A stretch of 64,000 nt of DNA from Streptomyces sp. PTY087I2 (GCF_001687325.1 NZ_LZRD01000025.1:62001-126000); one strand, 5' to 3'. Numbered from the stretch's first letter, positions 1 through 8,763 are shown. Translations and numbers: made by a program. Notes: a model not told the origin generated them from the letters alone.

Positions 1-1319
1 AGGAGGACCGGGCGCGCGGCGTGCAGCAGTCCGGCGAGGGTGGCGGTGCCCTCGGCGGTCTTCAGCGTGAGGTCGGGGGCGAGCCGGCCGACCAGCGGGG
101 CGTTTCTGCGCAGCCCCATGTCGTACACCAGCGAGGTGCCGGTGATCATGCTGCTGAGGTGGTCGTTGACCTCGTCGAAGTGCATCAGCTCCGCGAAGAG
201 CTCGCGCAGCGCGTCGGTGCGCGGGGCCGGGTCCATCAGCGCGACCTGGGCGCGCACGTTGTGCAGGACGGCGGCCGCGTCGGGGTGGCGCTCGGCCTGA
301 TAGGTGTCCAGCAGGTCGGCGGGGGCGCCTCCGCGTAGATGCGCGGCCAGCTTCCAGCAGAGGTTGAAGGCGTCCTGGAGGCCGAGGTTGACGCCCTGTC
401 CGCCCGCCGGGAAGTGCACATGGGCCGCGTCCCCGGCGAGCAGGACCCGGCCGTGGCGGTAGGTCTCGGCCTGGAGTGCGGCGTCGCTGAAGCGGGTGAG
501 CCAGGTCGGCGAGTCCATCGGGACCTCGCGGCCGGCGATGCGGGCGACCTCCGTCCGTAGCTCGTCCAGGGTGACCGGGGAGTGCCGGTCGGGGTGCGGG
601 CCGCGGAAGTCGTACGTACACACCCGGCTGCGGCCGGACGGCGACACCCACAGCAGGGTCCAGCCGTGCGGTGTGCGCTGCCACCCCGACGGGGCGTTCC
701 ACGGGTCGAGGAGGCGGACCTCGCCCATCAGGGCGGAGACCGTGGCGGGCGTGCCGGTGAAGGCGATGCCGGAGAGCTTGCGGACCGCGCTGCGCGCCCC
801 GTCCGCGCCGACGACCCAGCGGGCCGTGACCGTACGGGGGTGGCCGGCCGTGTCGCGCAGGTCGAGCCGGACGTGGTCGCATTCCTGGTGGATGCCGGTC
901 AGCTCGCTGTCCCGTTCGACGCGGGCGCCGAGCGTACGGGCGTGTCCGGCGAACACCTCCTGGGCCCAGGCCTGCGGGCTGGTGATCATGGCCGGGCCCT
1001 CGTCCACCACCCGGGACAGATCCAGGTCGAACAGCGCGCCGAAGTGGAAGCGGACCCTGCCCCGTTCGTCGCGCCGCGCGGGGGGCCCGGGCTGGACCGC
1101 GTCCAGGATGCCCCGCCGGTGCAGGAGTTGCGCGGTGCGGGCGTGCAGCGTGCTCGCCTTGGAGACGGGCGAGGGGGTGGGCAGCTTCTCGTACACCGTC
1201 GTGCGGACGCCCAGGAGGGCCAGCTCTCTGGCGACCAGCATGCCGACCGGACCACCGCCCACCACGGCGACGTCTGTGTCCACGGCGGTGGGAACCGTCT
1301 CCCGGGGGCTGGCGGGCAT
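1..1319 (-). CDS. FAD-dependent aromatic hydroxylase (class A monooxygenase), 3' end outside window
   Basis: Flavoprotein monooxygenase of the PHBH/PgaE-RdmE type, which uses NAD(P)H and O2 to hydroxylate phenolic rings. The frame is open from the ATG at 1319 (GGAG just upstream) to the window edge, giving about 439 residues; the family usually reaches about 500, so the C-terminal thioredoxin-like part is cut off. Visible motifs are the N-terminal dinucleotide site VVGGGPVGM (about residues 19-27), the DG motif VGADGARS, and the GD motif LLAGDAAHVHFPAGGQG (about residues 290-306). It is divergent from the 3,4-AHBA genes with a 188-bp intergenic region. A ring hydroxylation of the aminohydroxybenzoate-derived intermediate, as proposed for CreL, is an inference. 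A second enzyme of this class lies at 16261-17940. Confidence 0.85.
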   Translation of the reverse strand, partial: MPASPRETVPTAVDTDVAVVGGGPVGMLVARELALLGVRTTVYEKLPTPSPVSKASTLHARTAQLLHRRGILDAVQPGPPARRDERGRVRFHFGALFDLDLSRVVDEGPAMITSPQAWAQEVFAGHARTLGARVERDSELTGIHQECDHVRLDLRDTAGHPRTVTARWVVGADGARSAVRKLSGIAFTGTPATVSALMGEVRLLDPWNAPSGWQRTPHGWTLLWVSPSGRSRVCTYDFRGPHPDRHSPVTLDELRTEVARIAGREVPMDSPTWLTRFSDAALQAETYRHGRVLLAGDAAHVHFPAGGQGVNLGLQDAFNLCWKLAAHLRGGAPADLLDTYQAERHPDAAAVLHNVRAQVALMDPAPRTDALRELFAELMHFDEVNDHLSSMITGTSLVYDMGLRRNAPLVGRLAPDLTLKTAEGTATLAGLLHAARPVL

Positions 1320-1507
1320 GGCAGCTCCGTCTGTCGTCGGTGGTGGGGGGTCGCAGGGTCAAACCCCGTGTGAACAGTCCCGGTTGCGCGGCTCTCTGGC
1401 TCGATTCTTCAGCGGCCGCTGCGACAGTGCAGCCAGGAGAGCGGCCACCACGGCTTCGACCTGTTTCCTCTCCGGTCGCGCAGAGATCACGATGGAAGAG
1501 GTGTGTC

Positions 1508-2323
1508 ATGTCAAGCATGCCGCTGAGTGGCAAGGCGCTGCGCCTGGCACGGCTGTCCAGGCGGGGTGACGGCCGCTATCTGTTCGTCCCGCTCGACCAC
1601 TCCGTGTCCGACGGCCCCTTCGTCAGCGGTGCGGGCTTCCGCGAGCTGGTCCGCAGCATCAGCGAGGGCGGCGCGGACGCCGTCGTCGTCCACAAGGGCC
1701 GGGCCCGGATGATTCCGCCGGGCCTGCTCACCCGCACCGCGCTCGTGGTGCATCTGAGCGCCAGTACCGCCCATGCTCCGGACGTCGACGCCAAGGTCCT
1801 GGTCGGCGATGTGGAGGACGCCGTACGGATCGGCGCGGACGCCGTCAGTGTCCACGTCAACATCGGTTCGCCGACCGAGGCGGCACAGCTCGCCGATCTC
1901 GGCGCCGTCGCCTCGGCGTGCGACCGGTGGGGCATGCCGCTGCTGGCGATGATCTACCCGCGCGGGCCGCGGGTGGCGGATCCCAGCCTGCCGGAACTGG
2001 TCTCGCACGTCACCAGCATCGCCGCCGACCTCGGCGCCGACCTGGTCAAAACGGTCTTCGCCTCGCCGACGCCCCGGATGTCGGAAGTCGTGGCGAACTC
2101 CCCGCTGCCGGTCCTGGTGGCCGGAGGCGGGGGCAGCGGTCCCACCTTGCACCAGTTCGCGTCCTCGGCCCTGGCCGCCGGATGCAGCGGACTGGCTGTC
2201 GGGCGACGGGTCTTCGCCGGCCCGTCCCCCCGGCAGACGGTCCGGGAGCTCGCCGAAATCGTCCATGGCCGGGTGCTCGCGACCGAGCCGACTCCGCCCT
2301 CACACATGGCAGGTGTGCTGTGA
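1508..2323 (+). CDS. 2-amino-4,5-dihydroxy-6-oxo-7-(phosphooxy)heptanoate synthase (GriI-type aldolase)
   Basis: DhnA/class I fructose-bisphosphate-aldolase-like enzyme of 271 residues. GriI, NspI and relatives condense aspartate semialdehyde with dihydroxyacetone phosphate to a C7N precursor of 3-amino-4-hydroxybenzoate. The sequence has the family-typical FVPLDHSVSDGP stretch near residue 30, a central VVVHKG segment, and the late LVKTVF strand expected to carry the Schiff-base lysine. The ATG at 1508 is preceded by GGAAGAGG; another in-frame ATG lies three codons later. The stop overlaps the GTG of the next gene by 4 bp, so the two are translationally coupled. The pairing with a dehydroquinate-synthase-II homologue is diagnostic for 3,4-AHBA or a related mC7N starter. 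AroA' of archaeal aromatic biosynthesis is the alternative within the family but is unlikely here. Confidence 0.88.
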   Translation: MSSMPLSGKALRLARLSRRGDGRYLFVPLDHSVSDGPFVSGAGFRELVRSISEGGADAVVVHKGRARMIPPGLLTRTALVVHLSASTAHAPDVDAKVLVGDVEDAVRIGADAVSVHVNIGSPTEAAQLADLGAVASACDRWGMPLLAMIYPRGPRVADPSLPELVSHVTSIAADLGADLVKTVFASPTPRMSEVVANSPLPVLVAGGGGSGPTLHQFASSALAAGCSGLAVGRRVFAGPSPRQTVRELAEIVHGRVLATEPTPPSHMAGVL

Positions 2324-3429
2324 AATTTGCCTGGATCGACATGCGTAACGTCCCCGCGGAGCACCGTGAATCGGTGATCGACGCGGCCGTCCACGCCCGG
2401 GTCGACGCCATCGTCGACAGCGATGTCGCCACGCTGGCGACCCTGCCGAACACGGTGAAAAGGGTGCTGGCCGGCGCCCAGCGGCCGGCCGAGCAGACCC
2501 TCGACGACGTGATCGTGCTGAACGAGGTGGCCGACAGCGGCCGGCTGGGCGAGCTCCAGGCCCTCCACCGCAACGGTCAGAAGGACACCGCCGGTCTGGT
2601 CAACGTGGTCGACGACCCGTCGCTGACGCTGGCCTGCGACACGGCGATCGCGCTGGCGTACACCGTGGTGGAGTTCAAGGACCCGACGAAGATCCCGCTG
2701 GAGATCGTGATCGCGGCGGCCGACCGTTCGCCGGGCCAGCTGATCTGCCGGGCCGACGACATCGAGGAGGCCCAGGTCATCGTCGACGTCCTGGAGAAGG
2801 GTTCGGAGGGCGTCCTGCTGTCGCCCCGGGACGCCAACGACGTCTTCGCCCTGGTGGAGATGCTCCAGGTGAAGACGCCCGCGCTCCAGCTGTCCACGCT
2901 GACCGTCGAATCCATCGAGCACCTCGGGCTCGGGGACCGGGTGTGCATCGACACCTGCACCCATTTCGAGAAGGACGAGGGGATGCTCGTCGGCTCGTAC
3001 GCGCACGGGTTCATCCTGTGCGTGAGCGAGACCCATCCCCTGCCGTACATGCCGACCCGTCCGTTCCGTATCAACGCGGGCGCGCTGCACAGCTATGTCT
3101 TCGGCCAGGACAACCGCACCAACTACCTCAGCGAGCTCAAGGCGGGCAGTTCCGTCCTCGCGGTCGGCGCCGACGGACGCACCCGCCGCATCGTGGTGGG
3201 CCGCATCAAGCTGGAGTCCCGGCCGCTGCTGAGCATCAAGGCCCGTTCGACGGAGGGCGTCGAGGTCAACCTCATCGTCCAGGACGACTGGCATGTGCGG
3301 GTCCTCGGGCCCGGTGCCGCCGTGCTGAACGTCACCGAGCTCAAGCAGGGCGACCAGGTGCTGGGCCATGTCGCCACCGACAAGCGGCATGTCGGCTGGC
3401 CGGTCGGCGAGTTCTGCGTCGAGAAGTAG
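2320..3429 (+). CDS. 3-amino-4-hydroxybenzoate synthase (GriH-type, dehydroquinate synthase II family)
   Basis: Protein of 369 residues, the usual length for GriH/NspH. These Mn-dependent enzymes cyclise and aromatise the GriI product to 3-amino-4-hydroxybenzoate; the same fold in archaea makes dehydroquinate. It begins MKFAWIDMRN and ends in the typical C-terminal region with ETHPLPYMPTRPFRINAG and the terminal VGWPVGEFCVEK. The GTG start at 2320 lies inside the stop of the aldolase gene. Together the pair needs only aspartate semialdehyde and DHAP, so the aromatic unit of the cluster can be made independently of shikimate. The product 3,4-AHBA is also the ring precursor of cremeomycin, grixazone, bagremycin and manumycins; the rest of the window favours the cremeomycin branch. 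Confidence 0.88.
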   Translation: MKFAWIDMRNVPAEHRESVIDAAVHARVDAIVDSDVATLATLPNTVKRVLAGAQRPAEQTLDDVIVLNEVADSGRLGELQALHRNGQKDTAGLVNVVDDPSLTLACDTAIALAYTVVEFKDPTKIPLEIVIAAADRSPGQLICRADDIEEAQVIVDVLEKGSEGVLLSPRDANDVFALVEMLQVKTPALQLSTLTVESIEHLGLGDRVCIDTCTHFEKDEGMLVGSYAHGFILCVSETHPLPYMPTRPFRINAGALHSYVFGQDNRTNYLSELKAGSSVLAVGADGRTRRIVVGRIKLESRPLLSIKARSTEGVEVNLIVQDDWHVRVLGPGAAVLNVTELKQGDQVLGHVATDKRHVGWPVGEFCVEK

Positions 3430-3517
3430 CACCCGGTGTCCGGTCCGGGGCAGCCCGCGCGGCGGCCCCGGACCGGACCTGTCGCAGGACGGACGATCCG
3501 GCCGGTGGGAAGGGACC

Positions 3518-4939
3518 ATGTCGCAACAGTCCTGGCAAGCTCCGCTGTCGTCGCTGGTGCACCGCGCCCGGGGCCCGGTCTGGGTGCAGGCCGGGCGGCC
3601 CGGCTCCGAGGTCGACGCGACCGCGCTCCGGGTCCGGACGGACCGGCTGGCGCACACCTTCCGCTGCCACGGGATCGGTCCCGGCAGCACCGTCGCGCTG
3701 CACGGAACACCGAGTTTCACCCAGCTGTGGTCGCTGTTCGCCCTCTGGTCGCTGGACGCGCAGGTGATCCTGCTGGAGCCACGGCCCGGGCAGGCGGAGC
3801 GCGAGGCGCTGCTCGAACTCTGCGCGCCGCAGTACGTCATGACCTTCGGCGAACTGTACGGGCGCGAGGACCTGTTCGTCGGTGAGTGCGAGGTGCTGGT
3901 ACGCCGTCGGCGCACCGGCCGCCCGGCGCGCACCGGCCACTGCCTCGTGCAGTTCTCCTCCGGAACGACGGGGCGCCCCAAGGCCGTCGGCCGTACCGCG
4001 CGGTCGCTGCTGACCGAGCTGGAGCGGCTGCGCGCCCTCCCGGAGATGCCCCGGGAGGGCGAACGGGTCGCGGTGCTGGGCCCGGTGGCCCACTCGTTCG
4101 CCCTGGTCGCGGGCGTTCTGTACGCGCTCGGCGCCGGCGCCACCGTGGTCTTCCCCACCTCGCAGGATCCGGAGGCGCTCGCCGCGTCGGCCCACGGGTC
4201 GCACGTGGTGATCGGCGGCCCCCGGCACTTCGGGGCGCTGGCCCACGCGGACGCCGGGCTCACCCTGCCGGATCTGCGGCTCGCCGTCTCCGGCGGGGAC
4301 GTGCTGGACGCCGGGGACGCCGGGGCCTTCGCCCGCCGGTACGGCGTGCTGGTGGGGCAGGGGTACGGGACGACGGAGACCGGGATGGTGTCGACGGATC
4401 TGTCGGGGGCGGCCGGGCCGGGGGCGATCGGTACGCCCGTGCCCGGTGTCCGGACCCGCATCCTCGGCGGCGTCCTCGGTGTTCATCTTCCCGCGTCTCC
4501 CTATCTGTACGAGGATCTGCCGCCGCACGACGGCTGGCTGTCCACGCAGGACCTGGTGACCCGCGATCCGGCGACCGGCGTGCTGCGGCTGCGCGGCCGG
4601 GTCGAGAGCCTCGCGCCGGGCGGTGTCGACGCGCTGCGGATCGAGGCGGTGCTCCGTGCCCACCAGGACGTCACCGACGCCGTGGTGCTCGGGGCCGATC
4701 CGCCGCAGGCCCTGGTCGCGTGCGGCGACGGGCTGACGCGCACGGATCTGGCCGCCTGGTGCCACCGCTTCCTCGGCCCTTCCGGGGTCGCGCCGCGCTT
4801 CCACCTGGTGCCCGAACTCCCCCGCACGGCGGGCGGGAAGGTGCTGCGCGACCGGGACTGGCTGCACGGGCGCAGCTGGTCCAGCCGTCCTGCCGCACGG
4901 CAGGACGGCCGGCGACAAGAGAGACGGGAGCGACGATGA
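3518..4939 (+). CDS. AMP-forming adenylating enzyme (ANL superfamily), first of two
   Basis: 473-residue acyl/aryl adenylate-forming enzyme, shorter than typical CoA ligases (about 500-550). It carries the phosphate-binding loop VQFSSGTTGRPK (about residues 144-155), the A5 motif GYGTTETGM (about 283), and a C-terminal PRTAGGKVLRDR with the catalytic lysine of the adenylation half-reaction. The usual hinge region (GRxDDxIK) is altered to GRVESLAPGG, so substrate or second-step chemistry may differ from ordinary CoA ligases. The ATG at 3518 follows AAGGGA. It is 88 bp downstream of the GriH-type gene and its stop overlaps the next start. It may activate the carboxylate of the aminohydroxybenzoate or a partner acid, or be a second diazotase-like ligase; the sequence alone cannot decide. 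Confidence 0.8.
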   Translation: MSQQSWQAPLSSLVHRARGPVWVQAGRPGSEVDATALRVRTDRLAHTFRCHGIGPGSTVALHGTPSFTQLWSLFALWSLDAQVILLEPRPGQAEREALLELCAPQYVMTFGELYGREDLFVGECEVLVRRRRTGRPARTGHCLVQFSSGTTGRPKAVGRTARSLLTELERLRALPEMPREGERVAVLGPVAHSFALVAGVLYALGAGATVVFPTSQDPEALAASAHGSHVVIGGPRHFGALAHADAGLTLPDLRLAVSGGDVLDAGDAGAFARRYGVLVGQGYGTTETGMVSTDLSGAAGPGAIGTPVPGVRTRILGGVLGVHLPASPYLYEDLPPHDGWLSTQDLVTRDPATGVLRLRGRVESLAPGGVDALRIEAVLRAHQDVTDAVVLGADPPQALVACGDGLTRTDLAAWCHRFLGPSGVAPRFHLVPELPRTAGGKVLRDRDWLHGRSWSSRPAARQDGRRQERRERR

Positions 4940-5619
4940 CAGGCACCGTTGCGTACGGACGTGACGTCACCGGAACCGGCAAGGCGGGCCGCAGCGGGTC
5001 GCACGCCCTCGCGGTGGCGCGGGCCTGCCGGCTGATGGACGAGTCCGCTGCCCCGCCGAACCTCCAGGAGCTGGCGCACTCGGCCGGCTACAGCCGTTTC
5101 CACTTCCACCGGATGTTCAAGACCTTCACCGGGGTGACCCCGCACGCGTACGTGTCGGTGGTGCGCGCCCGTCGCGTACGCCATGAACTGGCGCACGCCC
5201 CCACGGTGTCGGACGCCATCTACCGGTCGGGCTTCAACTCCAACGGGCACTTCTACTCCGCGTCCCCGGCGATCCTCGGCATGACGCCGCAGGAGTTCCG
5301 CTCGGGCGGCCGCGGGACCGTGATCCGGTACGCCTGTGCTCCGTCGTCGCTGGGCCCGGTGCTGGTCGCGGCGGCGGACAAGGGCGTGTGCGCGGTGCTG
5401 GCGGCGGCCGGGGCGCCGGGCCGGGCGGTCCTGGCCCGGCTGTTCCCGCTGGCCCGGCTGACGGCCGGGGACAGCGGGTTCGCGGCGCGGGTGAGCGCCG
5501 CGGTCCGCCGGGCGGAGCCGCCGGCGGCCGGCCGGGCGCTGCTGCCCGTGGATCTGCTGGAGGTGTGCCTGCACGAGCGGGTGCGCCAGGAGCTCTCGGG
5601 GCCCGGCGCGGCCGTGTGA
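4936..5619 (+). CDS. Ada-like AraC-family regulator with truncated alkyltransferase domain
   Basis: 227-residue protein whose first about 115 residues form an AraC-type double helix-turn-helix (LQELAHSAGYSRFHFHRMFK, then a second helix pair around FNSNGHFY and the closing GMTPQEFRSGG). The rest (from GTVIRYACAPSSLGPVLVAA) matches the N-terminal half of an O6-methylguanine-DNA methyltransferase as found in Ada, but the protein stops before the catalytic PCHR helix. The Ada N-terminal zinc domain is also absent. It therefore looks like Ada's central regulator with a non-catalytic remnant. It is translationally coupled (ATGA) to the adenylating enzyme, and GGAG precedes the ATG. It probably acts as a pathway regulator, possibly sensing alkylation or a ligand through the remnant domain (inference). 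Confidence 0.75.
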   Translation: MTGTVAYGRDVTGTGKAGRSGSHALAVARACRLMDESAAPPNLQELAHSAGYSRFHFHRMFKTFTGVTPHAYVSVVRARRVRHELAHAPTVSDAIYRSGFNSNGHFYSASPAILGMTPQEFRSGGRGTVIRYACAPSSLGPVLVAAADKGVCAVLAAAGAPGRAVLARLFPLARLTAGDSGFAARVSAAVRRAEPPAAGRALLPVDLLEVCLHERVRQELSGPGAAV

Positions 5620-5641
5620 GGCGCGCCGGGCCCGTCCCGGC

Positions 5642-7249
5642 TCAGCCGGAGTTGCCGAGGTTCCCGCGCAGGCCCTTGAACCCGTCGAACGAGTCGAGGT
5701 CGGGCACGGTCCAGCCGTCGAGGTCGTACTCCTGGAGGCACTGTTCGGCGAAGCCCTTGTAGGCGGCCACCTGACCGCTGGCCTCCTGCGCCTGGAGGAT
5801 GTCGGTGCGCACCGCCTCGTGGTTGCCCGAGTAGTTGCGCTCGTACAGCTCGTGGCGGCCGCCGAACTCGGTGCCGACGGCGTCCCACAGCAGCTTCATG
5901 AGCTTGACGCGGCTGACGGCTTCGTGGCCGCCCGAGCCGCGTACGTACTTGTCGAGGTACGGGCGGATCTCGGGGTTCTTGAAGTCCTCGGCGCCGGAGG
6001 TGGTGTAGATCAGTCCGCTGGCGACGTCCTGCTGGATGATCTCCTTGATGCGCGGGTAGCCGATCGTCATGAACCAGCGGTAGGCCATGCCGTAGTCGAG
6101 GCGCGGCAGCAGTGCGCCGTTCTTCCACTCCTGGGGGTTGCGGGCCGCGGCGTCGCTGAGGGCCCAGAACATGTTCCGCCAGGCCAGCACCTCGCCGACC
6201 CGGGCCTGGACGCCCCGGAAGTCCTTGGTGCCGGTCATCTCGACGGCCTTGAGCAGCAGCCCGGCGATGAAGTCGATCTTCACGGCGAGGCGGATGGAAC
6301 CGTGGAAGGTGAGGCGTTCCAGGAAGCCGGACTGCGGCGCGAACCCGTTGACCCGGTCGACGTCCCCGTACAGGAAGACGTTCTCCCAGGGGATGAGGAC
6401 CTTGTCCATGACGAAGATCGTGTCGTTCTCGTCGAACCTGCTGGAGAGCGGGTAGTCGAAGGGGGTGCCGAGGACCCCGGCGGTCGCCGCGTACGACGGC
6501 CGGCAGATCAGCTTCAGTCCCGGCGCGTCCATCGGGACGGTCGCGACGAGCGCGAACTCCTTGTCCTTCAGGGGCAGTCCGTAGTGCGACACGAAGTTGA
6601 AGTGGGTGATCGCCGAACCGGTGGCGACGACCTTGGCGCCGCTGACGATCAGCCCGTTGTCGGTCTCCTTCTCCACGTGGACGTAGACGTCCCTGACCTC
6701 TTCCGCGGGGCGGTTGCGGTCGACCGGCGGGTGGATGATCGCGTGGTTCCAGAAGAGCACCTGCTCCTGGGACTCGCGGTACCAGCGCCGGGCGTTCTCC
6801 TGGTAGGGCGCGTAGTAGTCGCTGTTGGCGCCGAGCGTGCCGAGGAACGCGGCCTTGTAGTCGGGGCTGCGGCCCATCCAGCCGTACGTCATCCTCGCCC
6901 ACTCCGCGATCGCCTCGCGGTCCTCGACGAGGTCCTGGACGCTGCGGGGGGTGCGGAAGAACTTGTGGGTCCAGCCGTCGGAGCCGGTGTCGGTGGGGGC
7001 GGTGAGGACATCGCGCCGGGCCGGGTCGTGGAGGGCGTCGTAGAGCCGCGCGGTCATCAGCGCGGAGTTGCGGAAGGCGGGGTGGGCCGTCACGTCCTTG
7101 ACCCGGTCGCCGTAGAGGTGGATCTCCCGGCCGTCGCGCAGCGACTCCAGGTACGCGTCGCCGGTCAGCGGGCGTGTCACCCGGCGCGGGGAATCCGGGC
7201 CGCCGGCCGCTGTCGCCGCTTCTGCCGTCTCGCCCTGCTCAAGCGTCAT
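5642..7249 (-). CDS. 4-hydroxyphenylacetate 3-monooxygenase-type oxygenase (HpaB family)
   Basis: 535-residue FADH2-using phenol ortho-hydroxylase of the HpaB/PheA family. The N-terminal TGDAYLESLRDGREIHLYG signature and the length are typical of the family. These oxygenases need free reduced FAD from a partner reductase, supplied by the adjacent gene at 7314-7814, 64 bp upstream in the same direction. AAGGA lies about 8 nt before the ATG. It converges on the Ada-like gene with only 22 bp between stops. In this setting it probably makes an ortho-dihydroxy or aminohydroxy ring that the nearby catechol-type O-methyltransferase could methylate. Oxidation of an amino group is a less likely alternative. 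Confidence 0.88.
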   Translation of the reverse strand: MTLEQGETAEAATAAGGPDSPRRVTRPLTGDAYLESLRDGREIHLYGDRVKDVTAHPAFRNSALMTARLYDALHDPARRDVLTAPTDTGSDGWTHKFFRTPRSVQDLVEDREAIAEWARMTYGWMGRSPDYKAAFLGTLGANSDYYAPYQENARRWYRESQEQVLFWNHAIIHPPVDRNRPAEEVRDVYVHVEKETDNGLIVSGAKVVATGSAITHFNFVSHYGLPLKDKEFALVATVPMDAPGLKLICRPSYAATAGVLGTPFDYPLSSRFDENDTIFVMDKVLIPWENVFLYGDVDRVNGFAPQSGFLERLTFHGSIRLAVKIDFIAGLLLKAVEMTGTKDFRGVQARVGEVLAWRNMFWALSDAAARNPQEWKNGALLPRLDYGMAYRWFMTIGYPRIKEIIQQDVASGLIYTTSGAEDFKNPEIRPYLDKYVRGSGGHEAVSRVKLMKLLWDAVGTEFGGRHELYERNYSGNHEAVRTDILQAQEASGQVAAYKGFAEQCLQEYDLDGWTVPDLDSFDGFKGLRGNLGNSG

Positions 7250-7313
7250 GTCGGTTTCCTTTTCGGGTGGTTGAGCCCCGCGAGGGGCCGGCGGTGAAGA
7301 AGGGCGCCCGGCG

Positions 7314-7814
7314 TCAGCGGCGGGCGGATCCGAGATCGGCGGCCGAGCGCAGGGCGTGGAAGGAACCGCGGTGGAAGACCAGGGGCTCGCCGCCCGGGGC
7401 GTCGAAGCTCAGCACCTCGCCGACGTACAGCAGATGGTCGCCGCCGTCGTAGGAGGCCCACGGCCCGCAGGCAAGGTGCGCGACGGTTCCGGCCAGCCGC
7501 GGCGCGGGCCCGGCGTCCTGCCACTCGATGTCCTCGTGGGGCGCCTCGCTCCGGCCGGCGAAGCGCAGCGCGAGGTCGCCCTGGTCCGCCGCGAGGACGT
7601 TCACCCCGAACGGCCCGCCGGCCAGCAGCGCGCTCAGCCTGGAGCGCCGGTCCAGGGACACCATGATCAGCGGCGGCCGGAGCGAGACGGAGGTGAACGA
7701 GCTGACGGTGGCGCCGTGCACCGTTCCGAGGTCGCCGTGGAGGGTGGTGACGACGGTGACTCCGGACGCGAACTGTCCCAGGCAGTCCCGGAAACTTCGC
7801 TCGCCTGCGCTCAC
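7314..7814 (-). CDS. Flavin reductase (HpaC-type)
   Basis: 166-residue flavin reductase-like domain protein that uses NAD(P)H to supply FADH2 to the HpaB-type oxygenase encoded just downstream. The fold is visible from FRDCLGQFASGVTVVTT through TVSSFTSVSLRPPLIMVSLD, the conserved flavin-binding stretch, to the late LYVGEV strand. The start chosen is the GTG at 7814 because AGGA lies about 8 nt upstream; the frame continues open further upstream but without a ribosome site, and it would then cross the divergent promoter region. The reductase-oxygenase order and short spacing indicate a two-gene operon transcribed leftward. Confidence 0.85.
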   Translation of the reverse strand: MSAGERSFRDCLGQFASGVTVVTTLHGDLGTVHGATVSSFTSVSLRPPLIMVSLDRRSRLSALLAGGPFGVNVLAADQGDLALRFAGRSEAPHEDIEWQDAGPAPRLAGTVAHLACGPWASYDGGDHLLYVGEVLSFDAPGGEPLVFHRGSFHALRSAADLGSARR

Positions 7815-7959
7815 GAGAATTCCTCCACATCGGGAATGCGAGTACATCGAAAATGTGAGACACAAAGGAAATGCGCTGCACATTCCCCAGCGATACACGA
7901 CCAGTGTCGCAGGGGTGTCTGAAGAATCAATCAAGGGAGCACCGGGCGCATTTCCGTGC

Positions 7960-7989
7960 TTGACAGGGAATACGCGCCGCAGTTTAGAT
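7960..7989 (+). promoter_or_regulatory. Predicted housekeeping-type promoter for the O-methyltransferase
   Basis: TTGACA at 7960-7965 and TTAGAT at 7984-7989, separated by 18 nt, in the 214-bp divergent region between the HpaC-type gene and the O-methyltransferase. Expected transcription start is near 7996, about 33 nt before the GTG at 8029. The region is noticeably more AT-rich than its surroundings. No equally good promoter was found for the leftward hpaC-hpaB pair. Confidence 0.55.
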
Positions 7990-8028
7990 GACCGCATCGT
8001 CAGAGGTATGCCGTCGAAGGGATCAGGT

Positions 8029-8691
8029 GTGAGAATCCAGGTCGATTTGAGCGATGCCATTCAGGACTATGTCGCCGATGTCTCCCTGCGCGAACCCGAT
8101 CTGCTGGCCGAACTGCGGGAGAAGACGTCCGAGCTGCCTCTGCATCTGATGCAGATATCTCCCGAACAGGGTCAGTTCCTGTCGCTGCTGGTGAAGGCGG
8201 TCGGCGCGAAGCGCACGCTGGAGGTCGGCGTCTTCACGGGCTACAGCCTGCTGTCGACGGCGCTGGCACTGCCCGCGGACGGCTCCGTGGTGGCCCTGGA
8301 CCTCGACGAGGACTGGGCGGCGACGGCGCTGGAGTTCTGCGAGCGGGCCGGCGTGGCCGACAAGGTGGACTTCCGGCTCGGCGACGCGCGCGAGACCCTG
8401 GCGGACCTGTTGCGCGAGGACGGCGCGCCGGGTTCGTTCGACTTCGTGTTCATCGACGCGGACAAGGAGGGCTACGCCGAGTACTACGAGGCGGCCCTGA
8501 AGCTGCTGCGTCCGGGCGGCCTGGTCGTGGTGGACAACGTGCTGTGGCACGGGGCGGTCATCGACCACGAGGTGCAGGACTCGGAGACGCGGGCGCTGCG
8601 CGAGTTCAACGCCAAGCTGCACGACGACAAGCGCGTGGATCTGAGCCTGCTGCCGTTCGCGGACGGTCTGACCTTCGCGTTGAAGCGCTGA
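8029..8691 (+). CDS. SAM-dependent O-methyltransferase (caffeoyl-CoA/catechol type)
   Basis: 220-residue class I methyltransferase of the divalent-metal-dependent CCoAOMT/COMT family, which methylates one hydroxyl of vicinal diols. Motifs seen are TLEVGVFTGYSLLSTALAL (SAM motif I, about residues 64-82), the metal-binding FIDADKEGYAEYY (about residue 140), VVDNVLWHG and the C-terminal LPFADGLTFALKR. The GTG at 8029 is preferred because AAGGGA lies 6 nt upstream; the in-frame ATG at 8008 has its purine run too close. It is divergent from the HpaB/HpaC pair that could produce its ortho-diol substrate. This is a different family from the methyltransferase at 20026-21030. Confidence 0.87.
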   Translation: MRIQVDLSDAIQDYVADVSLREPDLLAELREKTSELPLHLMQISPEQGQFLSLLVKAVGAKRTLEVGVFTGYSLLSTALALPADGSVVALDLDEDWAATALEFCERAGVADKVDFRLGDARETLADLLREDGAPGSFDFVFIDADKEGYAEYYEAALKLLRPGGLVVVDNVLWHGAVIDHEVQDSETRALREFNAKLHDDKRVDLSLLPFADGLTFALKR

Positions 8692-8707
8692 CGCGGCCGT
8701 ACGGAAG

Positions 8708-8746
8708 CCGCGGCCCTCGCCCGATTCCGCGGGGCGAGGGCCGCGG
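8708..8746. terminator. Bidirectional hairpin terminator between convergent genes
   Basis: Perfect 15-bp inverted repeat (8708-8722 with 8732-8746, 9-nt loop) between the stops of the rightward O-methyltransferase and the leftward oxidase. GC-rich stem without a T tract, as is common for streptomycete terminators. Confidence 0.75.
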
Positions 8747-8763
8747 TGTGTCCACGCGGCGGG

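Noticed and set aside
1508..3429. 3-amino-5-hydroxybenzoate (ansamycin-type) pathway
   Set aside because: That route needs aminoDHQ synthase plus a kinase, oxidoreductase and aminotransferase set; the aldolase/DHQ-synthase-II pair is the 3,4-AHBA type.
1954..4461. 835-codon open frame on the minus strand
   Set aside because: Antisense to the AHBA and ligase genes, which have clear domains and ribosome sites.
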